Assembly (NCBI RefSeq): GCF_019083965.1
Contig: NZ_JAHRCY010000010.1
Coordinates: 62,001 to 126,000 of the forward strand
Length of the DNA: 64,000 nucleotides
Direction of reading: 5' to 3'
Source of the DNA: Catellatospora tritici
GTDB lineage: Bacteria; Actinomycetota; Actinomycetes; Mycobacteriales; Micromonosporaceae
This document shows positions 42,212 to 50,731 of this stretch, piece by piece. The stretch's first letter is position 1, and every line of letters starts with the position of its first letter. Both the position numbers and the translations under genes were made by a program. The notes under the pieces were generated by a model. That model was not told the DNA's origin and did not search any database. It was given only the letters and a program-made list of their open reading frames with translations.

Positions 42212-43768
42212 ATGCACGATCTCGTCCTGCGCGGCGGTACGGTCTACGACGGCCTCGGCGGACCCGGCGTACGCGCCGACGTCGCCGTCGACGGCGACCA
42301 GGTCACCGCGGTCGGCGAAGACCTCGGCCCGGCCCGCCGTGTGCTCGACGTCGACGGCCTGGCCGTGGCACCGGGCTTCCTCGACCCGCACAGCCACTCC
42401 GACCCGGTCCCGCTGATGGCCGACGCGCAGCCGTTCAAGCTGCACCAGGGCGTCACCACCGAGATCGTCGGCAACTGCGGGTTCTCGTTCGCCCCACTGG
42501 ACGCCGCCACCATCGAGGCGGCCGGACCCCTGTTCGCGGAGCTGGCGGGCGGGGTGCCGGTGCTGCCGCGCGACTTCGCGGGCTACCTGGCCGACGCGCA
42601 GGCGGCCGGGCCGACCAACCACCTCGCGGTGCTGGTCGGGCACAACACGCTGCGGGCGTACGCCAACGGCATGGACGAGAAGCTGCGGCCCGGCGCCCTG
42701 GCGCGGATGTGCGAGCTGGCCGACGCGGCGTTCGCGGCGGGCGCGGTCGGGCTGTCCAGCGGGCTGATCTACCCGCCGGGCTCCTATGCCGACACCGACG
42801 AGCTGGTCGCGCTGGCCCGGGTCGCGCACCGCTGGAACCGGCCCTACGCCACGCACATGCGCAACGAGGACGACCAGCTCGAAGCGGCGCTGGACGAGGC
42901 GATCGAGATCGCGACCCGGGCCCGGGTGCGGCTGCAGGTGTCGCACTGCAAGGTCGCCGGAAAGGCCAACCACGGTGGTGCCCCGGCGTTGCTGGCCAAG
43001 CTGCACGCGGCCCGGCTGGCCGGGGTGGACGTGCGCGGCGACCAGTACCCGTACCTGGCCGGCGGCACCTTCCTCAACGCGCTGCTGCCCGGGTCGGCGC
43101 AGGTCGGCGGGCTGGACGCGATGCGGGCCCGGCTGGTCGACCCCGACGGGCGCAAGACGGTCCGGGCGGCGGCGGAGGATTCGGCGTACCCCCAGGGCTT
43201 CTGGTCCCGGGTTGCTCCCGCCGACGTGCTGGTCACCACGCACGCGACCCGCACCGACGTCACCGGCCGCACCCTGGCCGAGCTCGCCGGGACCGCCGAC
43301 GCCTTCGACACGCTGTGCGAGGTGCTGATCGCCGACCCCGGCGCGGGCATGGTCATCACCATGATGGACGAGGCCGACGTGCGGACGATCATGGTCGACC
43401 CGCTGGTGGGCATCGGCTCCGACAACGGCCCGCCGGTCGGCCTGCAGCACCCGCGCACCTGGGGCTGCTTCCCCAAGGTGCTCGGCGAGTATGTCCGCGA
43501 GCGCGGCCTGCTCACCCTGCCCGAGGCGATCCGCAAGATGACCTCGGCCATCGCCGACCAGTTCGGCCTGGCCGGGCGCGGCTACCTCGGCGCGGGCGCC
43601 GTCGCCGACGTGGTCGTGTTCGACCCGGCCACCATCGGCCACACCGGCACCTACGCCGTCCCCGACGTACGCCCCACCGGCGTGCGCCACGTGCTGCTCA
43701 CCGGTGCGCACGTCATCGACTCCGGCGAGTTCACCGGCGCCCGCGCCGGGCAGGTGCTGCGCGGCTGA
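42212..43768 (+). CDS. N-acyl-D-amino-acid deacylase (D-aminoacylase family amidohydrolase)
   Basis: 518 residues. Amidohydrolase metal site: PGFLDPHSHSDPVP (H-x-H), GNCGFSFAP (C ligand typical of D-aminoacylase), LQVSHCKVAGK (His) and IGSDNGPPVG (catalytic Asp). LSSGLIYPPGSYADTDELVALARVA is diagnostic of the D-aminoacylase family. It releases free D-amino acids from N-acyl-D-amino acids. Ribosome-binding site AGGAG lies 9 nt before ATG 42212. Third gene of the operon, 12 nt after the racemase. Confidence 0.92.
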   Translation: MHDLVLRGGTVYDGLGGPGVRADVAVDGDQVTAVGEDLGPARRVLDVDGLAVAPGFLDPHSHSDPVPLMADAQPFKLHQGVTTEIVGNCGFSFAPLDAATIEAAGPLFAELAGGVPVLPRDFAGYLADAQAAGPTNHLAVLVGHNTLRAYANGMDEKLRPGALARMCELADAAFAAGAVGLSSGLIYPPGSYADTDELVALARVAHRWNRPYATHMRNEDDQLEAALDEAIEIATRARVRLQVSHCKVAGKANHGGAPALLAKLHAARLAGVDVRGDQYPYLAGGTFLNALLPGSAQVGGLDAMRARLVDPDGRKTVRAAAEDSAYPQGFWSRVAPADVLVTTHATRTDVTGRTLAELAGTADAFDTLCEVLIADPGAGMVITMMDEADVRTIMVDPLVGIGSDNGPPVGLQHPRTWGCFPKVLGEYVRERGLLTLPEAIRKMTSAIADQFGLAGRGYLGAGAVADVVVFDPATIGHTGTYAVPDVRPTGVRHVLLTGAHVIDSGEFTGARAGQVLRG

Positions 43769-43810
43769 GCGGTTCCTGAATCTCCTGTGGATCTCCTGGA
43801 AACCGCTGCT

Positions 43811-43828
43811 TGATCATATCTTGTGATC
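43811..43828. promoter_or_regulatory. Inverted repeat upstream of the GH48 cellulase
   Basis: GATCA-TATCTTG-TGATC (43812-43828) lies 225 nt before the start of the cellulase gene. The 284-bp upstream region otherwise shows only a short direct repeat (ATCTCCTG). No CebR-type TGGGAGCGCTCCCA box was found. Confidence 0.35.
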
Positions 43829-44052
43829 CGCGGCAGTCGATGCGATGCTTCAACTACTCGTGTGAGGAGCCTTCACGCGGTTCGGGCAGCCGAGGGCATC
43901 CGGGAAACCGGAACGGCGCCCGGTCTGCCTGTGCACCGCTCTGCCTGTGCACCGCGTGAGGTCACGCCGACGACTGGAACACGTCGCGCTGCGTCGTCGT
44001 CCACCGCCCTGCCCGGAGCAGGGCCGGTGATCCGTCCCCACGAGGAGACCTC

Positions 44053-47000
44053 ATGAGATTGACCGCGCTCCGCCGCCGTGTCGCGCTCGCCGCGACAGGG
44101 CTGATGGTCGTGGCGCTGGGAGCCGCGATAGCGACCCCCGCCCACGCCGCCGTCGCCTGCCAGGTGACGTACACGAAGGCCTGGGACAACGGCTCCGGTT
44201 TCGGTGCCAACCTGACCCTGCAGAACCTCGGCGACCCGTGGACCAGCTGGACGCTGACCTACGCCTGGCCGGGCAACCAGACCGGCATCCAGGGCTGGTC
44301 GGCCAACTACAGCCAGTCCGGCCAGAACGTCACCGCCACGAGCCTGTCCTACAACGGCGCCGTCGCCAACGGCGGCTCGGTCGGCATCGGGTTCAACGCC
44401 TCCTACAGCGGCACGAACACCAACCCGACCACGTTCGCCATCAACGGCACCACCTGTGGCGGCACGCCGCCGCCGGTGAGCCTGGTGGTGTCGTCGACGT
44501 CGGTGTCGGTGCCCGAGGGCGGCACGGCGACCTATGCCGTACGCCTGTCGGCCCAGCCGTCCGCCAACGTCACGGTCACCACGACCGCGGGCAGCGGCGA
44601 CGCCAACCTGACCGTGTCGTCCGGCGCCAGCCTGACGTTCACGACCAGCAACTGGAACACCAACCAGACAGTCACCCTGGCCGCGTCCGAGGACTCCGAC
44701 ACCACCAACGGCACCCGGCCGTTCACGGTGGCGGCGAGCGGGCTGAGCTCGGTGACTGTCAACGCGACCGAGGCCGACAACGACCCGGTCGGCACCCAGT
44801 CGCTGGTGGTCTCACCGACGTCGGTGAGCGTGCCCGAGGGCGGCACCGCCACCTTCGGCGTACGCCTGAACATCGCGCCGACCGGCAACGTAACCGTCAC
44901 CACGACGGCGGGCACCGGCGACGCCAACCTGACCGTGTCGTCGGGCGCCAGCCTGACGTTCACGACCAGCAACTGGAGCACGGCCCAGAACGTGACCCTG
45001 GCGGCCGCCGAGGACAGCGACACCACCAACGGCACCAGGCCGTTCACGGTCGCCTCCAGCGGGCTGACCTCGGTGACCGTCAACGCCACCGAGGCCGACA
45101 ACGACCCCACCACGACGCAGTCGCTGGTGGTCAGCCCGACGTCGGCGAGCGTGCCCGAGGGCTCGACGGCGGTGGTCGGGGTGCACCTGGCCGTGCAGCC
45201 GTCCGCCAACGTCACGGTCACCACGACCGCGGGCAGCGGCGACACCGACCTGACCGTGTCGTCGGGCGCCAGCCTGACGTTCACGACCAGCAACTGGAAC
45301 ACCAACCAGAACGTGACCCTGGCCGCGGCGCAGGACGCCGACAGCACCAACGGCACCAGGCCGTTCACGGTCGCCTCCAGCGGGCTGACCTCGGTGGTCG
45401 TCACCGCGACGGAGATCGACGACGAGAACACGGCCAACGCCTACATCACCGAGTTCACCACCCAGTACAACAAGCTGAAGGACCCGGCCAACGGGTACTT
45501 CTCGACCGAGGGCATCCCGTACCACACGATCGAGACGCTGCTCGTCGAGGCGCCCGACCACGGTCACGAGACCACCTCGGAGGCGTTCAGCTTCTGGATC
45601 TGGCTGGAGGCCCAGTACGGCCGGGTGACCAAGAACTGGACGCCGTTCAACAACGCGTGGACGACGATGGAGACCTACATCATCCCGTCCGCGGCGGCCC
45701 AGCCGGGCCAGAGCACCTACAACCCGAGCGACCCGGCCGACTACGCCCCCGAGGCGCTGCAGCCCAACGGTTACCCGGTGCCGCTGAGCACCAGTGTGGT
45801 CGCCGGTGCGGACCCGCTGGCCAACGAGCTGCAGACCACGTACGGCAACCGCAACATCTACGGCATGCACTGGCTGCTCGACGTGGATGACGTGTACAAG
45901 TACGGCACCGGCCGCACCGCCGCCGAGTGCGGTGACAACACGCAGCGGGTGACCTACATCAACACGTTCCAGCGTGGACCGCAGGAGTCCACCTGGGAGA
46001 CGGTCGCGCACCCGTCGTGTGACACGGGCCGGTTCGCGAACTTCCCGTCGCTGTTCATCCAGGGCTCGGGCACCGGCCAGTGGCGGTACACCGACGCCCC
46101 GGACGCCGACGCGCGTGCCGTCGAGGCCGCGTACTGGGCGCTGCAGTGGGCCACGGCCCAGGGCAACCAGTCGCAGGTCTCCGCGACCATCACCAAGGCC
46201 GCGAAGATGGGCGACTACCTGCGGTACGCGATGTACGACAAGTACTTCAAGACCCCGGGCTGCACCTCCACCTCCTGCACCCCCGGCAGCGGCAAGAGCA
46301 GCAGCAACTACCTGCTGTCGTGGTACTACGCGTGGGGCGGCGACATCGGCGGCGCCTGGTCGTGGCGCATCGGTTCCAGCCACAACCACCAGGGCTACCA
46401 GAACCCGCTCGCCGCGTACGTCCTCGGCTCGTCCGGCCCGACCGCGCTGCGCCCGCAGTCGCCCACGGCCGCCACCGACTGGGACACCAGCCTCACCCGC
46501 CAGCTCGACTTCTACCTCTGGCTGCAGTCGGCCGAGGGCGGCATCGCCGGTGGCGCGACGAACAGCTGGAACGGCAACTACTCGGCGCCTCCCGCCGGTA
46601 CGCCCACCTTCTACGGCATGGCGTACGACGTGAAGCCGGTCTACCACGACCCGCCGTCCAACCAGTGGTTCGGCTTCCAGGCCTGGTCGCTGGACCGCGT
46701 GGCGGAGTACTACTACGTCACCGGCAACGCCAAGGCCAAGCAGATCCTGGACAAGTGGGTCGCCTGGGCCATCGCGAACACGACGCTCGGTTCGGGCTCG
46801 AACTTCGCGATCCCCAGCGACATGACCTGGTCGGGTCAGCCGTCCGGCAACTACAGCGGCGGCGGTTCCGGCCCGGCGGCCAACCCGGGCCTGCACGTCA
46901 CGGTCACCAAGTCCGGCAACGACGTCGGTGTCGCGGCGGCCTACGCCCGTACCCTGACCTACTACGCGGCCAAGGAGAACGGCTCGACCCTGGGCAACTC

Positions 47001-47373
47001 CGCCAAGGCGACCGCGAAGGGCCTGCTGGACCGCATGATCCTGCTGAAGGCGAACGACACCAAGGGCATCGTGGTGCCTGAGGTCCGCGAGGACTACAAC
47101 CGGTTCGACGACGTGTGGAACTCCACCACGCAGACCGGCCTCTACGTCCCGTCGGGCTTCAGCGGCACCATGGGCACCGGCGTGCCGATCAACTCCAGCT
47201 CGACGTTCATGAGCATCCGGCCGTTCTACGCCACCGACCCGGCCTGGCCGGCGGTTCAGGCGTATCTGAACGGGACCGGACCCGCACCCACCTTCACCTA
47301 CCACCGGTTCTGGGCGCAGTCGGACATCGCCATGGCGTTCGCCGACTTCGGCTCCCTCTTCCCCAACGGCTGA
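44053..47373 (+). CDS. Secreted GH48 cellobiohydrolase: CBM2 - three Calx-beta repeats - GH48
   Basis: 1106 residues. Signal peptide 1-33 (ATPAHA-A). CBM2 at ~34-138 (CQVTYTKAWDNGSGFGANLTL to TTCGG). Three ~107-residue repeats at ~143-459, each with SVPEG, VTTTAGSGD and NLTVSSGASLTFTTSNW, of Calx-beta type. GH48 catalytic domain from ~462 (ANAYITEFTTQYNKLKDPANGYFS) with APDHGHETTSEAFSFWIWLEAQYG, whose Glu is the general acid, and DVDDVYKYG. GH48 enzymes are processive reducing-end cellobiohydrolases and dominate cellulose degradation systems. AGGAG lies 9 nt before the ATG. Confidence 0.95.
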   Translation: MRLTALRRRVALAATGLMVVALGAAIATPAHAAVACQVTYTKAWDNGSGFGANLTLQNLGDPWTSWTLTYAWPGNQTGIQGWSANYSQSGQNVTATSLSYNGAVANGGSVGIGFNASYSGTNTNPTTFAINGTTCGGTPPPVSLVVSSTSVSVPEGGTATYAVRLSAQPSANVTVTTTAGSGDANLTVSSGASLTFTTSNWNTNQTVTLAASEDSDTTNGTRPFTVAASGLSSVTVNATEADNDPVGTQSLVVSPTSVSVPEGGTATFGVRLNIAPTGNVTVTTTAGTGDANLTVSSGASLTFTTSNWSTAQNVTLAAAEDSDTTNGTRPFTVASSGLTSVTVNATEADNDPTTTQSLVVSPTSASVPEGSTAVVGVHLAVQPSANVTVTTTAGSGDTDLTVSSGASLTFTTSNWNTNQNVTLAAAQDADSTNGTRPFTVASSGLTSVVVTATEIDDENTANAYITEFTTQYNKLKDPANGYFSTEGIPYHTIETLLVEAPDHGHETTSEAFSFWIWLEAQYGRVTKNWTPFNNAWTTMETYIIPSAAAQPGQSTYNPSDPADYAPEALQPNGYPVPLSTSVVAGADPLANELQTTYGNRNIYGMHWLLDVDDVYKYGTGRTAAECGDNTQRVTYINTFQRGPQESTWETVAHPSCDTGRFANFPSLFIQGSGTGQWRYTDAPDADARAVEAAYWALQWATAQGNQSQVSATITKAAKMGDYLRYAMYDKYFKTPGCTSTSCTPGSGKSSSNYLLSWYYAWGGDIGGAWSWRIGSSHNHQGYQNPLAAYVLGSSGPTALRPQSPTAATDWDTSLTRQLDFYLWLQSAEGGIAGGATNSWNGNYSAPPAGTPTFYGMAYDVKPVYHDPPSNQWFGFQAWSLDRVAEYYYVTGNAKAKQILDKWVAWAIANTTLGSGSNFAIPSDMTWSGQPSGNYSGGGSGPAANPGLHVTVTKSGNDVGVAAAYARTLTYYAAKENGSTLGNSAKATAKGLLDRMILLKANDTKGIVVPEVREDYNRFDDVWNSTTQTGLYVPSGFSGTMGTGVPINSSSTFMSIRPFYATDPAWPAVQAYLNGTGPAPTFTYHRFWAQSDIAMAFADFGSLFPNG
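44479..45429 (+). repeat. 321-bp tandem repeat x3 (Calx-beta modules) in the cellulase gene
   Basis: Units start at 44479, 44800 and 45121, exactly 321 bp (107 codons) apart; the last is slightly short. DNA identity between units is high over long runs (for example the stretch encoding SGASLTFTTSNW), indicating recent duplication or ongoing homogenisation. Confidence 0.92.
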
Positions 47374-47378
47374 TTCGT

Positions 47379-47430
47379 AAGGAAGGGCCCCTTCTTATCG
47401 CTTTGCGTAGTAGAAGGGCCCCTTCTTGAC
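47379..47430. repeat. Palindromic repeat family A, copy 6
   Basis: AAGGAAGGGCCCCTTCTT, TATCGCTTTGCGTAGT, AGAAGGGCCCCTTCTTGAC. It begins 6 nt after the cellulase stop codon and separates it from a convergent gene ending at 47454. Confidence 0.92.
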
Positions 47431-47453
47431 TCGGCAGCGGGGGCACGTCCGGC

Positions 47454-48431
47454 TCAGGCCGGGCGTGCCCCTGTCGGGTTCACGAGCAGGTCGGTGAGGG
47501 CGTCGGTGAGCGACACCATCCGCTCGACGCCGTCGGCGAGGGCGAGCGCGGCCAGGCTGCGACCGGTCGCGGGAACCCGGACCAGCTTCGCGGTCAGACC
47601 CGGCCACGCGCCGCCGTGCGAGTGGAGCGGATGACCTCGGTATGTCCGCAGGCCGACCCCCATCGCGTACGGCACGGACGTCCCGTCCTCCAGCCGCCCC
47701 GCCGTGTGCAGCACCGCCGCGACGCCCAGCGCGTCACTGTGCATGGCCCGGTTCCATCGCAGCAGGTCGTGCACAGTGCTCCACATGCCGCCGTCGCCGA
47801 GCGTCAGCGGCGCGGGCCCGTCCGGCAGGGCTCGTGCGCCCGGCGGTGCCGGGTCCGGACCCGGCCACAGCACCGTCGCGTCCATGCCCAGCGGCGCGAA
47901 CAGCTCCCGTCGCGCGAACACCGGCAGCGGCCCGCCCGCGGCCCGAGCCGCCGCCTCCGCCAGGCAGACATAGCCGAGGTTGCAGTAGCCGTGGATCTGC
48001 CCCGGCGCCTCGACCCGGGCGACCGTACCGAGCATGGCCAGCACGCCGGGCGTGGTCCAGTCGACCTGCCCGGTCGCGCGTATCGCCTGCCAGGCCTGCT
48101 CCTGCGAGGGCAGGCCGCCGGAGTGGACCAGCAGGTGGCGCAGGCGGATCCGGGTGGCCCAGGCGGGCAGTTCCGGCAGCCAGCGGATCAGTGGGTCGTC
48201 GAGCGCCAGCGCGCCGCGCCGGACGAGCAGCGCCAGGCAGGCGCCCGTGACCTGCTTGGACACCGACGCCGTGTACGCCACGGTGTGCGGCCCGAACGAC
48301 TCGTGCGTGGCGACCGTGGTGATCTCGCCATCGTCCAGCCCGAGCACGACCTGCTCGTCCGGCCCGTACCCGGCCGCGCTGACCAGTTCCCGCACCCGCC
48401 GTTCCCGCTCAACTCGATCTTGAACCGTCAC
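47454..48431 (-). CDS. Serine beta-lactamase-fold hydrolase (class C/DD-peptidase-like)
   Basis: 325 residues from GTG 48431 (GTG 48440 also possible; TAGCGT 7 nt upstream suggests a leaderless mRNA). The three family motifs are present: S-x2-K in YTASVSKQVTG, Y-x-N in HGYCNLGYV and HGG in LHSHGGAWPG. HSGGLPSQEQ is also typical. The family covers esterases, D-aminopeptidases and PBP-like enzymes; no signal peptide was seen, so it is probably cytoplasmic. A true antibiotic-degrading lactamase is unlikely from the HGG motif. Confidence 0.83.
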   Translation of the reverse strand: MTVQDRVERERRVRELVSAAGYGPDEQVVLGLDDGEITTVATHESFGPHTVAYTASVSKQVTGACLALLVRRGALALDDPLIRWLPELPAWATRIRLRHLLVHSGGLPSQEQAWQAIRATGQVDWTTPGVLAMLGTVARVEAPGQIHGYCNLGYVCLAEAAARAAGGPLPVFARRELFAPLGMDATVLWPGPDPAPPGARALPDGPAPLTLGDGGMWSTVHDLLRWNRAMHSDALGVAAVLHTAGRLEDGTSVPYAMGVGLRTYRGHPLHSHGGAWPGLTAKLVRVPATGRSLAALALADGVERMVSLTDALTDLLVNPTGARPA

Positions 48432-48475
48432 CGCGCCCACGCTATCCAGTCCCGGGTGCCCGGATGCACCCCTCA

Positions 48476-48539
48476 TGATCCGAAATCGTGGACGCCAGGT
48501 GCAGCTATAGCGACACCTGGCGTCCACGATTCCGGATCA
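48476..48539. repeat. Long hairpin with 26-bp arms (repeat type C)
   Basis: Arms 48476-48501 and 48514-48539 pair at 25 of 26 positions around a 12-nt loop; the core is GTGGACGCCAGGTG / CACCTGGCGTCCAC, bounded by TGATCCG/CGGATCA. It lies between two genes on the minus strand, just downstream of the GH36 stop codon. Confidence 0.9.
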
Positions 48540-48543
48540 CCGA

Positions 48544-50664
48544 TCACCCCTGCCCGTCGAGGCGGCGCAGTTCCAGGACGAAGCCCTCGGCCGGGCGCAG
48601 CAACGGCGCGGCCAGGCCGTACGAGGCCAGCGCGGCGCCGGTGAGGGTGACCCGCGGTGACCACTCCTGCGCCCAGATCCTTGGCACGGGCAGCTCCGGG
48701 ACCAGGCCGACCCGGTAGCGGGCGTTCGGGTCCAGGCCGGGCAGCCGCAGCCGGGTGGTGCCGTCGGACGCGCCGGCGGTGAGCTGGGCGTACGCGAACA
48801 GCGCGTGCCCGCTGTCGGCGGCGACGACGCCGTACAGGTGGGCGGACGGGTCGGGGTGGTCGGCGCGGACGGTGCGCCCGCAGTGGAGCAGTTCCCGCAG
48901 TCGCCGGTACGCCCCGATCCACGCCGACAGTTGCGCCCGCTCGGTCTCGTCGCAGGCGGTGATGTCCCATTCGATGCCGGCGTGCCCGAACAGGGCGGTC
49001 AGGCAGCGGAAGTTCAGGTTCGCGGCGCGGCCATTGGTGTGCGACACCGGCGGCCCGACGTGGCAGCCCATCAGCTCGGGCGGCAGCAGCAGCCCGGTCC
49101 AGCGCTGGATGTACTGCCGCTCCAGCGGGTCGTTGTTGTCCGAGACCCACACCCGGTCGGTACGCGACAGGATGCCCAGGTCGACGCGCCCGCCACCGGA
49201 CGAGCACGACTCGATCTCCAGGCCGGGGTGGCGTTCGCGCAGCGCGTCGACCAGCCGGTATGTGGCGGCGGTCTGCGCGTGTACCCCGGCGGTGCCGTCG
49301 TGGACGGCTTCGACCAGGTCGCGGTTGTGGTCCCACTTGAGGTAGTCCGGCCGGTACTCGGTGACCAGCGCGTCGAGCCGTTCGAGCAGGTGCGTCCACA
49401 CCTCGGGCCGGGCCAGGTCGAGCACCTGCTGGTGACGCCAGTTCGCGGGCAGCCGGTCGGGTGCGGCCAGATACCAGTCGGGGTGGGCGCGGGCCAGGTC
49501 GGAGTCCGGGTTGATCATTTCGGGTTCGACCCAGAGGCCGAACTGCATGCCCAGGCGGCGTACCTCGGCGACGAGCGGGTGCAGGCCGTTCGGCCATACC
49601 GCTGGATCGACCTGCCAGTCGCCGAGCCCGGCGGTGTCGTTGCGGCGCCCCAGGAACCAGCCATCGTCCAGCACGAACCGCTCCACGCCCAGCTCGGCCG
49701 CGGTGCGCGCGAGCGCGGTGAGCCGGTCCAGGTCGTGGTCGAAGTAGACGGCCTCCCAGGTGTTGAGGGTGACCGGCCGGGGCGTACGCGGATGACCGGC
49801 GCGGGCGCGCAGCCAGGCGTGCATGGCGTCGGACAGTCCGTCCAGCCCCGACGCCGAGTGGCAGAAGTACACCCACGGCGTCGTGTACGTCTCACCCTCG
49901 CCCAGCCGGACCTCACCAGGCCCGAGCAGTTCGCCGCCGCCGAGCACCCCGTCGCCGTCGACGGTCCGCTGCGCGAGCTGCGTGTGGTCGCCGCTCCAGC
50001 CCACGTGTACGCCCCACACCTGCCCCTGCCGGAACCCGAATCCGGCCGTGCCCGTGAGGAAGAACGGCGGCGCGTCGAAGCCGGTGCGGCCGCGGCGGCT
50101 CTCGTGCGCGATCGTCTGCTGCCCGAAGGCGCTGCGCTGCGGCACCCGCTCGCGCGACCAGCGCCCGGTGAAGTCCAGCACCTCGACCGCGTCGGCGGGC
50201 ACCGGCAGCACGCACAGCAGCGCGTCCACCGTGTACACACCCGCGCCCGTGCTGGTCACCGTGTGCCGCATCCGCAGCACTCCCTGCGGCCCGAGCTCCA
50301 GTTCGGCGCGCAGCCGCACCCCGGCCGCCTCGTCGAGGGCGGACGCGGTCACCGTGCCGCCGCCGGCCGGGTCGACCACGGTCGCGACCGGCTCCGTGGG
50401 CAACAGTCGCAGGTGGGGGTACGTGCCGTCGCGGTGCCCGGCCAGCGCGGGCCGCCCCGTCCACCGGTCGGCCTGCGTGGGCAGCAGTGGCGCGCCCAGC
50501 GGCTGGTTCGGGTACACCGACTGCCCCGCCGCGAGCAGATCGGACCAGTCCTCGCCCAGGTCGGCGCCCCAGTGCAGCACCCGGGGCAGCCCGGCGCCGC
50601 TGACGTCGAGGGCGAGGCTCACTCCGGCGGCACGCAGCACGACCAGTTCGGCAGAGACAGACAC
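48544..50664 (-). CDS. GH36 alpha-galactosidase
   Basis: 706 residues from GTG 50664 (a TTG at 50682 would add six residues). An N-terminal beta-supersandwich precedes a TIM barrel with FVLDDGWFLGRRNDTAGLGDW, LWVEPEMINPDSDLARAHPDWYL, the nucleophile Asp in YLKWDHNRD and the acid/base Asp in WVSDNNDPLERQYIQRW. IESCSSGGGRVDLGIL is strictly conserved in GH36. No signal peptide is present, so it should hydrolyse imported raffinose-type or galactomannan oligosaccharides in the cytoplasm. No adjacent transporter is present. Confidence 0.95.
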   Translation of the reverse strand: MSVSAELVVLRAAGVSLALDVSGAGLPRVLHWGADLGEDWSDLLAAGQSVYPNQPLGAPLLPTQADRWTGRPALAGHRDGTYPHLRLLPTEPVATVVDPAGGGTVTASALDEAAGVRLRAELELGPQGVLRMRHTVTSTGAGVYTVDALLCVLPVPADAVEVLDFTGRWSRERVPQRSAFGQQTIAHESRRGRTGFDAPPFFLTGTAGFGFRQGQVWGVHVGWSGDHTQLAQRTVDGDGVLGGGELLGPGEVRLGEGETYTTPWVYFCHSASGLDGLSDAMHAWLRARAGHPRTPRPVTLNTWEAVYFDHDLDRLTALARTAAELGVERFVLDDGWFLGRRNDTAGLGDWQVDPAVWPNGLHPLVAEVRRLGMQFGLWVEPEMINPDSDLARAHPDWYLAAPDRLPANWRHQQVLDLARPEVWTHLLERLDALVTEYRPDYLKWDHNRDLVEAVHDGTAGVHAQTAATYRLVDALRERHPGLEIESCSSGGGRVDLGILSRTDRVWVSDNNDPLERQYIQRWTGLLLPPELMGCHVGPPVSHTNGRAANLNFRCLTALFGHAGIEWDITACDETERAQLSAWIGAYRRLRELLHCGRTVRADHPDPSAHLYGVVAADSGHALFAYAQLTAGASDGTTRLRLPGLDPNARYRVGLVPELPVPRIWAQEWSPRVTLTGAALASYGLAAPLLRPAEGFVLELRRLDGQG

Positions 50665-50676
50665 AGATTCACACCC

Positions 50677-50690
50677 GATCAAACGTGATC
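50677..50690. promoter_or_regulatory. Inverted repeat at the GH36 promoter
   Basis: GATCA-AACG-TGATC is a perfect palindrome just upstream of the GTG start at 50664. The same GATCA/TGATC half-sites, with a 7-nt spacer, occur upstream of the GH48 gene. Confidence 0.45.
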
Positions 50691-50731
50691 CAACATCCGC
50701 GGCAGAGCCTAGGAGGGCGGGCCGGACCCCG

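Noticed and set aside
41042..43711. Minus-strand open frame of 889 codons opposite the racemase and deacylase
   Set aside because: Composition is His/Arg/Gly/Val/Asp-biased, as expected from the antisense of GC-rich codons. The plus strand carries complete active sites for both enzymes.
44479..45429. Tandem repeats considered as an assembly artefact
   Set aside because: Each unit has its own substitutions at both DNA and protein level and the frame is intact, so genuine duplication is more likely.
44812..47304. Minus-strand open frame of 830 codons opposite the GH48 gene
   Set aside because: Antisense of a well-defined secreted cellulase; it has no start signals or motifs.
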